The position numbers and the translations under genes were made by a program. The notes under the pieces were generated by a model. That model worked only from the letters and a program-made list of their open reading frames with translations, made no database searches and was not told the origin of the DNA. Shown here piece by piece: positions 52,254 to 60,884 of a DNA stretch of 61,359 nucleotides (the first letter of the stretch is position 1; each line of letters opens with the position of its first letter). The stretch covers positions 1 to 61,359 of the forward strand of contig JAKPQM010000032.1 of the NCBI GenBank assembly GCA_029546925.1. Direction: 5' to 3'. The DNA is from Actinomycetes bacterium (GTDB lineage: Bacteria > Actinomycetota > Coriobacteriia > Coriobacteriales > Atopobiaceae).

Positions 52254-53876
52254 ATGCAACTTTGGCAAGCTGTCATCTTGGCAGCATACTATTGGCTGTC
52301 ATCGGGTGAGATCTACGTTCCGTTTACGTATTGCTTCTGCGACCTTATGCTCAACTGTACGATTACGGGCTTTATCTTGGGCGATCCTGTGACCGGAGCC
52401 ATCGTCGGCGGCACCATCCAGCCGCTTTACCTTGCACTTACGGCGGTAGGTGGCGCCATGCCTGTCGACAAGGAGGCTGCCGCCATCGTTACGACATCGG
52501 CGGTCATCACGCAGGGGATCTCCCTCGATCAGGGCCTGGTCATCTCCTCCGCAGCAGCGCTTATCTGCGCTCAGCTCCATACCATCAAGCGCATCGTGAT
52601 GGTATGGACTGTCCACCATGCAGATAAGGCCGCTTCGGAGGGCAACATCAAGGAGCTCTACAGAACTGCGTCCATCTACGGCCCCGCCACCCGTTTCGTC
52701 GTGTTTATGGTGCCGATGATCATGATTCTTACGCTTGGCGTCAACTCGCTGAGCGTTCTCCAGAACATGCCCGAATGGCTCAACCGCATCTTTTCGGTTG
52801 CCGGCGGCATGATGCCCGCGCTCGGCTTTGCCATGACGATTCTCGTCATTGGCAAGGGTCAGCTTATCCCGTTCTTCGTGGCCGGCTTCTTCTTCGCTGC
52901 CTATACAGGCTTCAGCTCGATTCCCGGTGCTCTGCTCGGTATCTTCCTAGCATGGCTCTACACTACGTTTACCAACAAGGGCGATAGCTCGCTCTTCGGT
53001 GACTTGCTTGCGCTCAATAAGCGCGAGTCCACAGCCGAGCACGTCCTGCCTGAGGCTACGGTCAAGAAGGTTTGGCGCAACTGGCGCTTACATATATGCC
53101 ACGTCGACAACGTCGAGCGTTTGCAGGCCCTCGGCATGTGCTGTGCTATGGCGCCTGCGCTTGAGGAGCTCTATCCCGATAACCCCGAGTACGTCAAAGA
53201 GGGTCTCACGAACCACATGCAGTTCTTCATTACCGAGAATCTTGTCGGTGGCTTGATTCCGGGCGTTGTTCTCTCCATGGAGGAGCAGCGTGCCATCCAG
53301 CGCCGCAATGGCGTACCCGAGGATCAGCAGATTAACAACGACCTTATCACCTCTATCAAGACCGGAATGATGGGCCCGTTTGCCGGCATCGGCGACACGC
53401 TCAACTACGCTACGGTCAAGCCGCTCATGTCCACATTCTTCATGGGCTTCGCGCAGCAGGGCCATGTCTGGGCACCCATCTTGGATGACGTTCTCCTGTA
53501 CACCTTCCTCACGCTCGAGGGCCGGTTCATGTATAACCTCGGCTACAAGCTCGGCACCGAGTCGGCAACCGAGATCCTCCAGAACAACGCGGTGCAGAAG
53601 ATCATCACATTCTTCTCCGTTGTCGGTCTATTCGTCATGGGTGTCATGGCCTATGAGAATGTGGGCGTCCAGTTCGGCTTCGATATCCCCTATGGTGCTA
53701 CCGACTACATCAGCTTCCAAGAGACCCTAGTTGATGCCATCGCACCAGGATTGCTGTCGCTGTTGACGGTCTTCGGAATTTACAACTACCTCAAGAGAGG
53801 CGGCACCGTTCTCAAGGCTACCCTCGGCCTTCTCGGTATCGCCGCCGTGCTCGGCGGTCTGGGCGTCCTCGGGTAG
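52254..53876 (+). CDS. Fused PTS EIIC-EIID permease
   Basis: 540 residues. Residues 1-255 are EIIC: GFILGDPVTGAIVGGTIQPLYLAL and GAMPVDKEAAAI. From about residue 268 (KKVWRNWRLHICHVDNVERLQALG) it is EIID, with GMMGPFAGIGDTLNYATVKPL as the characteristic element. In most mannose-family PTS the two are separate genes. The fusion is unbroken, with no stop or internal ribosome site evident in the joint. aaaggaggggaa precedes the ATG. It forms the channel for the unidentified sugar. Confidence 0.92.
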   Translation: MQLWQAVILAAYYWLSSGEIYVPFTYCFCDLMLNCTITGFILGDPVTGAIVGGTIQPLYLALTAVGGAMPVDKEAAAIVTTSAVITQGISLDQGLVISSAAALICAQLHTIKRIVMVWTVHHADKAASEGNIKELYRTASIYGPATRFVVFMVPMIMILTLGVNSLSVLQNMPEWLNRIFSVAGGMMPALGFAMTILVIGKGQLIPFFVAGFFFAAYTGFSSIPGALLGIFLAWLYTTFTNKGDSSLFGDLLALNKRESTAEHVLPEATVKKVWRNWRLHICHVDNVERLQALGMCCAMAPALEELYPDNPEYVKEGLTNHMQFFITENLVGGLIPGVVLSMEEQRAIQRRNGVPEDQQINNDLITSIKTGMMGPFAGIGDTLNYATVKPLMSTFFMGFAQQGHVWAPILDDVLLYTFLTLEGRFMYNLGYKLGTESATEILQNNAVQKIITFFSVVGLFVMGVMAYENVGVQFGFDIPYGATDYISFQETLVDAIAPGLLSLLTVFGIYNYLKRGGTVLKATLGLLGIAAVLGGLGVLG

Positions 53877-53891
53877 TTCGTCCACCTTCGG

Positions 53892-53929
53892 TTCCGGCCC
53901 TCTGGCTGCCTCCTCCCAGAGGACCGGAA
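53892..53929 (+). terminator. Intra-operon stem-loop after EIIC-EIID
   Basis: 14-bp arms ttccggccctctgg (53892-53905) and ccagaggaccggaa (53916-53929) with one mismatch and a 10-nt loop. It has no T-run and the operon continues, so it may cause partial termination or protect the 5' transcript, making the PTS subunits more abundant than the enzymes. Confidence 0.55.
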
Positions 53930-53979
53930 ACCCAAACGTGTGGCAGATTACGTGAGAGAACTGAAAGGAAGTGGACCGA

Positions 53980-54273
53980 ATGAACGGCAACGTCAAGAAG
54001 ATCTTGATCTGGTTCGGCAAGCTTGCCATCCTCACAGTATCTATTTACTGGTTCATGACCAAGGGCCTTACCATCTCGATTGACGAGTCTGTGGGGCTGG
54101 AAACCCCGAGCACTACAGGTTTGCCTCTGGATGGCGGCTCTGGCATCAATGCGTTTATCTATGCGGGGATCCTGATCGCGTTTCTGGCGTTCGCGATCGG
54201 TCGTTCCATCTACGAGCGCTGTGTCTCAAAGCCCAAATCCGAAACATATAGACGCTTTCGTGACATGAGGTAG
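53980..54273 (+). CDS. Small two-helix membrane protein, unknown function
   Basis: 97 residues with two hydrophobic segments (WFGKLAILTVSIYWFMT near residue 10 and FIYAGILIAFLAFAI near residue 58) and a basic C-terminal tail. No known family. The ATG at 53980 is preferred to the GTG at 53971 because gaaagga is then correctly spaced. It lies within the PTS-aldolase operon, nine bases before the hydrolase-like gene. Confidence 0.6.
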   Translation: MNGNVKKILIWFGKLAILTVSIYWFMTKGLTISIDESVGLETPSTTGLPLDGGSGINAFIYAGILIAFLAFAIGRSIYERCVSKPKSETYRRFRDMR

Positions 54274-54282
54274 GGCATTCCT

Positions 54283-55308
54283 ATGGGAATACAACGAGCC
54301 AACGTACAAAGCACTAGCGGGCGAGACAATCTCTACATGCTGGTTGCAGCACCGCGTGGTCCCCACAGGGGTTATGTCCAACTAGTGCATGACCGCTACG
54401 ATCATGTGGACCGCTATCGGAACCTGCTTGAATACCTTGCTGATGCTGGATATGTGGCGTTTGCAGCTGATCTGATCGGCCACGGCAAGTCGGTTTCTGC
54501 TGGTGGTCGTGTCGGCTCCCTCGGCAAAGGCGCATCAACGGCTCTCGTCAACGATATCAGCGTCGTGCTCCAGAAGGCCATTTCCCTGTATCCGCCGCAG
54601 ATCGAGACTGCAAGCATCATATTCAAAGGCAAGACGATGACCATCGCTCGGCCCACGTTGCGCTGTCTAGTGGGTATAGGGTTCGGATGCGCGCTCGTGC
54701 GCACCTACCTCTTGCGGTTCAAAGATGCCAACGCAATTGTCCTTGCGGGTGATGAGGGATTCACCAGCCCCCTCAAAAAAGCCGCTGAGCTTATCAAGCA
54801 CGAAATCAAGGAATATGACGAGACGGGTGTCGTGCCTTCGATACGGGAGTTGCTCCAAGCGGGGTACCTCGACCATCTTGACGAGGGGAAAACCCACCGC
54901 TTCTCGTACCGCACCTCCCGACCAAGTGCCAACCGCGAGATCGCAGACGATCCGCTATGTGCGTTCGACTACGATCTCGCTTCAGAGAAGGTCCTGCTCG
55001 AACAAGCGAGCGTGCTTACGCTCGAGCAATGGACGCGCATGTGCCCTGAATACCTGCCGGTATATCTGGTGTCAGGATATGGGGATCCTGTCACCAACTA
55101 TACCCGCGAATGCGATGCGATCCTCGAGGGATTCAAATACGCGCATGCGATGAACGTCTTCTTCAAATATTTCGAGCATTCACGTCATGATGTCTTGCTC
55201 GACCGCGAGAAGAGCAAGGTTTGGAAAGGGGTTCTCACGTTCGTTGACAATGTCAACAAACAGAACGATCAGTTGTTTGCACGGCAAAAGGAAGAATTCG
55301 GAAACTAA
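54283..55308 (+). CDS. Alpha/beta hydrolase-like protein lacking the nucleophile serine
   Basis: 341 residues of the monoacylglycerol lipase/serine aminopeptidase fold: YVQLVHDRYDHVDRYRNL, ADLIGHGKSV, then CLVGIGFGCALVRTYL, where GHSMG should be. Residues 131-135 are GIGFG, with Gly133 where the nucleophile serine belongs. The acid (YLVSGYGDPV) and histidine (HSRHDVLLD) of the triad are present. It is therefore unlikely to be a serine hydrolase. It may bind a ligand, use another mechanism, or be a scaffold for the operon's aldolase. Confidence 0.85.
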   Translation: MGIQRANVQSTSGRDNLYMLVAAPRGPHRGYVQLVHDRYDHVDRYRNLLEYLADAGYVAFAADLIGHGKSVSAGGRVGSLGKGASTALVNDISVVLQKAISLYPPQIETASIIFKGKTMTIARPTLRCLVGIGFGCALVRTYLLRFKDANAIVLAGDEGFTSPLKKAAELIKHEIKEYDETGVVPSIRELLQAGYLDHLDEGKTHRFSYRTSRPSANREIADDPLCAFDYDLASEKVLLEQASVLTLEQWTRMCPEYLPVYLVSGYGDPVTNYTRECDAILEGFKYAHAMNVFFKYFEHSRHDVLLDREKSKVWKGVLTFVDNVNKQNDQLFARQKEEFGN

Positions 55309-55321
55309 AGGAGGAGCAATC

Positions 55322-56182
55322 ATGATAGTGCCCATGCTTGAGATTCTGGAGCATGCAAAGAAAGGTGGCTATGGCGTCCTCGCACCCAACGTGTTCAACG
55401 AGGATTCTGTCCGCGCCTGTCTCGAGACGGCTGTCGAGATGGATTCACCCATAATCATCGATGTTCTCGAAAGCAATACCAAAGATCTCGTCACCTTCGG
55501 CAAGATCATTCGCATCCTTGCCGAAGAAGTCCGCGTTCCCGTGGCTATCAACCTCGACCACGGCCAGAATGATGCTGCTTGCATGAAGGCCATCAACGGC
55601 GGCTTCACCGGCATCATGTGTGATCGCTCGTTCCTCGCATTTGAGGAGAATGCGCATGAAGTCCGCAAGTTCAAGGAGCTCTGCGCTCCGCTAGGCATCA
55701 CCGTCGAGGCCGAGTTCGGCGAAATCGCCGAGGGTGAAGAGTACATCACCAAGCGCGAGGAGTACCTTACCGATCCCGACAAAGCTGCCGAATTCGTTGA
55801 GCTCTCCGGCTGCGACTGCTTGGCCGTCTCCATCGGCGAGGCACATGGCGAGTACGTGACCGAGCCCGATATCGATTTCGAGCGCCTCGAGAAGATCAAG
55901 ACTGCAGTCGATGTGCCGCTCGTGTTCCATGGCGGATCCTTCTCCGGCTTCGATAACATCAAGCGTGTATGCGAGATCGGCTGTCAGAAGGTCAATATGG
56001 GTACCGATGCCTACAATTACGGCTTGCAGCTCCTTATGGAGGATCCGCGGTATTCAGCTGGCGAGAATATCGGTGCCCGCATAGGCGGTGACGTTATGTG
56101 GGCGGGCTATAAGGAGCGCACGATAGACTACGTGCGCGCCTGCGGATCGGCGGGCAAGAACTGGCTCAAAATCGTTGACTAG
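55322..56182 (+). CDS. Divergent class II (zinc) fructose-bisphosphate/tagatose-type aldolase
   Basis: 286 residues. Zinc ligands are NLDHGQND, GEAHGEY and VFHGGS. The EAEFG block and KVNMGTD (phosphate-binding end) are present. Departures from ordinary FBA/KbaY enzymes are IMCDRS in place of the MIDGS loop and HGGSFSGF, where the DHAP phosphate loop usually reads HGSSG or HGGSG. The enzyme should split a ketose phosphate to dihydroxyacetone phosphate plus an aldehyde, but its substrate is likely unusual. aaaggaggagc precedes the ATG. It lies between the hydrolase-like gene and EIIB. Confidence 0.88.
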   Translation: MIVPMLEILEHAKKGGYGVLAPNVFNEDSVRACLETAVEMDSPIIIDVLESNTKDLVTFGKIIRILAEEVRVPVAINLDHGQNDAACMKAINGGFTGIMCDRSFLAFEENAHEVRKFKELCAPLGITVEAEFGEIAEGEEYITKREEYLTDPDKAAEFVELSGCDCLAVSIGEAHGEYVTEPDIDFERLEKIKTAVDVPLVFHGGSFSGFDNIKRVCEIGCQKVNMGTDAYNYGLQLLMEDPRYSAGENIGARIGGDVMWAGYKERTIDYVRACGSAGKNWLKIVD

Positions 56183-56229
56183 CATGAGCGAAGTCTTAGC
56201 ACAAGGATTATGAAAAGGGGATGATCATC

Positions 56230-56730
56230 ATGGCAAGGATCGGTCTTGTCCGTATTGACAGCAGACTCATTCACGGGCAGGTCTGCACTCAGTGGTTGTA
56301 CCGCACCGGCAGCAAGAAGGTCTACATCATCGATGATACCGCTTACAAGGACACGTTCCTCTCGTCCATCTACAAGATGGCGTGTCCGGTCGGCGTCGAG
56401 CTCGATACCATCAGCACAGAGGAGGCCGGTAAGCGCTGGCAGGAGGACGGGCTGGGAAGCCTCGAGCCCATCTTCGTTCTGTTCAAGGACATGGGCAACG
56501 CCTACAGGGCATATAAAGCGGGCTTTAAGTATCCCGAACTCCAGATAGGCGGTATCGGCGGTGGTGTGGGACGTAAGAATGTCATGGGGCCGATCTCCTT
56601 TGATGATAAGGATGCCCACATGCTCGATGAGATGGTCAGCGATGGCCTCACTGCCATCTTTCAGCCTGTACCCGATGACAAACGCGTGCCTTGGGCCGAC
56701 GTCAAGGCTAAGCACTATCCCAATCTCTAG
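56230..56730 (+). CDS. PTS mannose-family EIIB component (second system)
   Basis: 166 residues. His15 in RIDSRLIHGQVCTQW is the phosphorylation site. It takes phosphate from the EIIA at 51804 and gives it to sugar in the EIIC-EIID channel. Its placement after the aldolase, 2.3 kb from the permease, is unusual and ties the catabolic genes into the PTS operon. The ATG at 56230 is spaced better than the one at 56221. Confidence 0.93.
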   Translation: MARIGLVRIDSRLIHGQVCTQWLYRTGSKKVYIIDDTAYKDTFLSSIYKMACPVGVELDTISTEEAGKRWQEDGLGSLEPIFVLFKDMGNAYRAYKAGFKYPELQIGGIGGGVGRKNVMGPISFDDKDAHMLDEMVSDGLTAIFQPVPDDKRVPWADVKAKHYPNL

Positions 56731-56744
56731 GAAGGATCGGCGTG

Positions 56745-57023
56745 ATGGAACCTGTTTTTATACGCAAGCCTACCGACGAGGAGCGTGCACTCCTCGAATC
56801 CCAGCCCATCTGGGAACATGAGGTTGCCACGTGGGATACCGTCTACGATGAGCGCGAGGAGACCTGTCTTGTCGTCTCGGGACATGCAATCGTCACTACA
56901 CGCGATGGCGTCGCGTACTCTTTCGGCCCCGGCGACTTGGTGACATTCGCGTCCGGCTTAGACTGCACGTGGTCTGTTGTAGAGGGCATAAGCAAGCACT
57001 ACATTTTCGATATGAACAAGTAG
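56745..57023 (+). CDS. Cupin domain protein (DUF861-like)
   Basis: 92 residues, a single cupin barrel: ETCLVVSGHAIVTTRDG, SFGPGDLVTFASGLDCTW, and VEGISKHYIF. This is the Cupin_3 pattern. Small cupins of this kind can be isomerases or mutarotase-like sugar-binding proteins. The gene is 10 bases from dhaK, so the role is probably in the same pathway, perhaps on a sugar or triose intermediate. Confidence 0.83.
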   Translation: MEPVFIRKPTDEERALLESQPIWEHEVATWDTVYDEREETCLVVSGHAIVTTRDGVAYSFGPGDLVTFASGLDCTWSVVEGISKHYIFDMNK

Positions 57024-57033
57024 GAGGCGTCCT

Positions 57034-58041
57034 ATGCAGAAACTCATGAACAGTCCCGAGAGTTACGTCCAGGATATGGTCGAGGGCATCATTGCCGCGC
57101 ATTCTGATCAGATAGCCTTGCTCGACGGTGATTTCCGTATCATCGTTCGAGCCAAGAAGCCCGAGAACCCCAAGGTCGGTATCGTCACTGCTGGTGGCAG
57201 CGGGCACCTGCCTCTGTTCTTAGGATATGTGGGTGAGGGTCTTATCGACGGTTGTGCGGTGGGCGATGTCTTCGCCTCACCGTCTTCCGAGAAGATGGCA
57301 AGCATGATACGCGCCTGCGATTCCGGTAAGGGTGTTCTGCTCCTCTACGGCAACTACACGGGTGATATCCTCAATTTCCGCATGGCTGCAGACGAGGTAG
57401 AGTTTGATGAGATCGAGATTGTCGAGATCATCGGTCGCGACGATTGTGCGTCCGCGCCCGCGGAGAAGGCCGGTACCCGTCGTGGCGTCGCCGGGCTCAT
57501 CTTCGGCTACAAGATCGCAGGTGCTGCTGCTGAGGCGGGTTACAGCCTCGCGCAGGTTGCTGCTGTCACTGAGAGGGCCTTCTCGGGGCTGCGTACCATG
57601 GGTGTTGCCATGTCGCCATGTGTGGTCCCCACGGTGGGCAAGCCCACGTTCTCCATCGAAGGGGGAAAGATCGAGCTTGGCATGGGAATCCACGGCGAGG
57701 CGGGCATCGAGGTTGCCGACATGCTTACTGCCGACGAGGTAGCCACGCTTATCTTCGATCGCATCAATGCCGAGCTCAAGCTTGCGGCTGACGACAAGGT
57801 TACCGTTATGGTCAACGGCTTGGGCGCCACTCCACTCGACGAGCAGTACATCGTGTACCGCAAGGTCGCGATGCTTCTTGGCGAGTTGGATGTAGAGATC
57901 GTCATGCCACATATCGGCGAATTCGCCACCTCCATGGAGATGAGCGGCCTCTCGATCAGCATTATGAAGCTTGATGAGGAGCTTGAAAAGCTCCTCAAGG
58001 CTCCGGCAAAAAGCCCATTCTATACAACCGATAACATGTAG
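57034..58041 (+). CDS. dhaK: Dihydroxyacetone kinase DhaK-like subunit
   Basis: 335 residues of the Dak1 fold. TAGGSGHLPLFLGYVGEGL near residue 55 is the substrate loop. GNYTGDILNFRMA is next to it. The histidine in GMGIHGEAG, near residue 215, forms the hemiaminal with the carbonyl group of dihydroxyacetone. It phosphorylates DHA, glyceraldehyde or another short ketose. aggaggcg precedes the ATG. dhaL follows after 8 bases. Confidence 0.94.
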   Translation: MQKLMNSPESYVQDMVEGIIAAHSDQIALLDGDFRIIVRAKKPENPKVGIVTAGGSGHLPLFLGYVGEGLIDGCAVGDVFASPSSEKMASMIRACDSGKGVLLLYGNYTGDILNFRMAADEVEFDEIEIVEIIGRDDCASAPAEKAGTRRGVAGLIFGYKIAGAAAEAGYSLAQVAAVTERAFSGLRTMGVAMSPCVVPTVGKPTFSIEGGKIELGMGIHGEAGIEVADMLTADEVATLIFDRINAELKLAADDKVTVMVNGLGATPLDEQYIVYRKVAMLLGELDVEIVMPHIGEFATSMEMSGLSISIMKLDEELEKLLKAPAKSPFYTTDNM

Positions 58042-58049
58042 GGGCGAGC

Positions 58050-58664
58050 ATGAAGACCCAGGAATTACTCCCTGTGTTCGAACGGATTGCGGACAAGATA
58101 GTCGAGGGCAAAGACAAGCTTGTCGAGCTTGATGCCGCATTTGGCGATGGAGATCTGGGCGTTTCCATGGCAGCGGGCTACGCAGCCCTCGCTGAGTATG
58201 CACGCGCTACGGATGAGTCTGACTTCGGGCGCTACTTTCAAAAGGCATCTAAGGTGTTTAACGAAGCCGCCCCGTCTTCGTTGGGGACCATCCTTGCTTT
58301 CGTGCTTATGGGAGTTGCAAAGTCGCTCAAGGGCAAGGAGAATGCTGATCTCGCCGATTTCTCCGAGGCACTTGAGGCAGGTAAGCTTAACGTCATGGCT
58401 AAGGCTGAGAGCAAGTGTGGAGAGAAAACCATGCTCGACGCTTTTGACCCTGCATGCGCCGCCCTTGCTACTGCGGTAGCTGAAGGTATGAGTCTCGAGG
58501 AGGGATTCGCCAAGGCTGCGGAGGCTGCAAAAACAGGTGCAGATTCGACTGTTGCAATGCAAGCTGTACATGGCCGCGCCGCATACCATGCAGAGAAGAC
58601 CATAGGCCACATGGATGGCGGCGCCTATATGGTGAGACTTGTTTTCGAGGCGATAGCTGAGTAA
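58050..58664 (+). CDS. dhaL: Dihydroxyacetone kinase DhaL-like subunit
   Basis: 204 residues of the Dak2 fold. The nucleotide/Mg loop is ELDAAFGDGDLGVSMA near residue 26. APSSLGTILAFVL and TGADSTVAMQAVHGRAAY follow, the latter with residues that contact nucleotide. It forms the kinase with DhaK. There is no DhaM, the PTS donor subunit, in this window, so ATP-dependence or a distant DhaM are both possible. It ends the catabolic part of the operon. Confidence 0.93.
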   Translation: MKTQELLPVFERIADKIVEGKDKLVELDAAFGDGDLGVSMAAGYAALAEYARATDESDFGRYFQKASKVFNEAAPSSLGTILAFVLMGVAKSLKGKENADLADFSEALEAGKLNVMAKAESKCGEKTMLDAFDPACAALATAVAEGMSLEEGFAKAAEAAKTGADSTVAMQAVHGRAAYHAEKTIGHMDGGAYMVRLVFEAIAE

Positions 58665-58708
58665 ATTAGAGGGGCAGACATCCGGCCCTCTATCGCAGGC
58701 AGGTTTGC

Positions 58709-59464
58709 ATGGAACGCAACATCGAGGCACGTCTCGAGAAGATCAAGCAATACATGTCTCTCAAAACTCGCGCGCAAGTTTCCGAACTGGCGCGCGAGTT
58801 TGGCGTCACACCTGAAACCATGCGCAAGGATCTCACGTATCTTGAAGACCGTGGGTTCCTCTACCGCACACATGGCGGTGCGATTCTGCGTGATTCCAAT
58901 ATCGATGTACCCATGACCATCCGCGTCCGTGAGAAGACCGAGATTAAGACCAAGATTTGCTACGAAGCATTGAATTTCATCAAGAATGATGATGTCGTCT
59001 TTTTCGATCCGAGCTCAACATCGCTGCCCTTGGCGCGTCTCATACGTGTTCGCAAGAACCTTATCGTTGTCACCAACAGCATTGATCTACTGCTTACTGC
59101 GAGCGGTCTCGATGGCGATATCTTCTTCTTGGGGGGCGAGTACAGCAACACGGGCCGTCGTGTGGGAGGACATTTCCCCATAGCGATGATCGAGAAGTTC
59201 GTGTTCTCCGTGTCCTTTTTCGGTACCGACGGATTCAAAGATCTCGACGGTCCGGGGACGCAGACCAAAGACGCGATCGCGCTTAATGCCGCAGTGATGC
59301 GGAGAAGCAAAACCAACGTACTTCTTGCCGATTCATCCAAGTTCGCGCTCCCGTCTCGCTTTCAGTATGCGAGATTCAATGAATTCGATGCCTTTATAAC
59401 CAACGAGATGCCTGCTGATTATGGTGGCAAGATCGATGCCAAGCAGGTGATTATTACCAAGTAG
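58709..59464 (+). CDS. DeoR family transcriptional regulator
   Basis: 251 residues. The N-terminal helix-turn-helix is QVSELAREFGVTPETMRKDLTYLEDRGFLYRTHGGA, the DeoR signature. The C-terminal domain has DVVFFDPSSTSLPLARLI and FLGGEYSNTGRRVGG, a sugar-phosphate sensor related to ribose-5-P isomerase. It probably senses the phosphorylated sugar or triose and represses the operon. It lies 44 bases after dhaL and ends the operon. The operator may be the palindrome before 51251. Confidence 0.92.
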   Translation: MERNIEARLEKIKQYMSLKTRAQVSELAREFGVTPETMRKDLTYLEDRGFLYRTHGGAILRDSNIDVPMTIRVREKTEIKTKICYEALNFIKNDDVVFFDPSSTSLPLARLIRVRKNLIVVTNSIDLLLTASGLDGDIFFLGGEYSNTGRRVGGHFPIAMIEKFVFSVSFFGTDGFKDLDGPGTQTKDAIALNAAVMRRSKTNVLLADSSKFALPSRFQYARFNEFDAFITNEMPADYGGKIDAKQVIITK

Positions 59465-59664
59465 GCGAGGGGGGCGCACATCTATCTGCGCCATGTGTCA
59501 CTATCTGCTTGCCTGGGATACGTCTGCATCTTTCAATCTACTTATAGGACATTACCTCGCGCAACGGTGCAATGCGGCGCCTTATGTCGCGTCGTCTCGG
59601 GCTGTCCGCACTCTCGATCAACAAGATGGAGGGCGAGCCGGTTCATGGAGGTGACTCGCCCGTC

Positions 59665-60651
59665 CTACACCTTATCGGCAGGGAAGACCACGCCTGCGGA
59701 GAGGCGCGCTGCGTTCAGGGTGCGGGCTACGGCGAGGCTCGTCTCCATCTGGGCACGGCAGCCCGCGAGGTCGCCTTCGTCCAGCTGACGCATGAATGTG
59801 CGGAACTCGGCTTCCCACCAAGTCTTGCATGAGCGGTCGAAGCTCTGCTCGCTGCCGTCGTTTTCGTGCAGCGTCACGGCTCCGCATATGCTGGGCGCCG
59901 ATGTGCTCATGATATAGCCGCGCGTGCCCTGGATCTGGATGCCGCATGGTGCTCCGCAGTCTTTGGCGCAGATGCAGACCACCTTGAAGCCGTCGTAGTC
60001 GAGGTCCACGATGCCGCTCGTATCGATGCCGCGCTCCACGTTGGCGCGGTAGCGTACCGCAGCGGGTTCGCCGAAGAGACCGATGACGTAGGAAATGCAG
60101 TATATGCCCAGGTCCATGAGCGCGCCGCCCGATTTGGCGGGATCGAATGCAGGTGCGATGTCGCCTGCTTTGAAACGGTCGTAGCGGCTCGAGTATTGGC
60201 TGAAATTGACGATGGCGATCTTGATATCGCTGATGCGGCCGAGCAACTCGTCGCGCACGAGCAGGAAGTTGGGCTGGCGCGTGGTCGTTGCGGCCTCCCA
60301 GAGGAACAGACCCAAATCATCTGCACGATCGGCCAGCTCTTGGGCTTCGCGCGCGTTGCTCGCCAGAGGCTTCTCGCATACAACGTGCTTGCCGGCTTCG
60401 AGCGCAGCGAGCACGACCTCTCTGTGGAGGTTGTTGGGTACCGCAACGTAGACCGTGTCGATCTTGGGATCGCGTACGAGCTCGCGATAGTCGGTGTAGC
60501 GCCGTTCGATATCGAACTCATCTGCCGTTGCCTGGACCTTCTCGGCACTGCGCGGCGATCCGCAGAGCGCACGCACGTCCACGCCCCAACCCGCCATGTG
60601 CGGCAAGATCATGTCCACCATAAGTCCTGTTCCCACAACACCGAGTTCCAT
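59665..60651 (-). CDS. Gfo/Idh/MocA family oxidoreductase
   Basis: 328 residues. The N-terminal Rossmann motif is GVVGTGLMVDMILP. The catalytic lysine lies in HVVCEKPLASN, the family signature. The rest is the alpha/beta substrate domain (KSGGALMDLGIYCISYVIGLFG). It oxidises or reduces a sugar or cyclitol with NAD(P). aaggaggatcgc precedes the ATG at 60651. It is transcribed opposite to the PTS operon and converges with it. Confidence 0.93.
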   Translation of the reverse strand: MELGVVGTGLMVDMILPHMAGWGVDVRALCGSPRSAEKVQATADEFDIERRYTDYRELVRDPKIDTVYVAVPNNLHREVVLAALEAGKHVVCEKPLASNAREAQELADRADDLGLFLWEAATTTRQPNFLLVRDELLGRISDIKIAIVNFSQYSSRYDRFKAGDIAPAFDPAKSGGALMDLGIYCISYVIGLFGEPAAVRYRANVERGIDTSGIVDLDYDGFKVVCICAKDCGAPCGIQIQGTRGYIMSTSAPSICGAVTLHENDGSEQSFDRSCKTWWEAEFRTFMRQLDEGDLAGCRAQMETSLAVARTLNAARLSAGVVFPADKV

Positions 60652-60884
60652 GCGATCCTCCTTCGCGTGCCACGGTAATCGGTACCATTTTCTCACAGAG
60701 AAGGACCGCGAAGGCACTGATCCGCCACCAAGGGATGTTTCAGGTCGCTCAGCGACCAAGGCATCATGAGGATGTGTAGCTTCTGCATAAGCCGTGCCGC
60801 CGCGCGTCATCCCGACGCAATTGGGCATACGTAGGATAGCGGCGGTATGGGATTTCTGCCGATGTACTCTGAAAGAGAGGAAGC

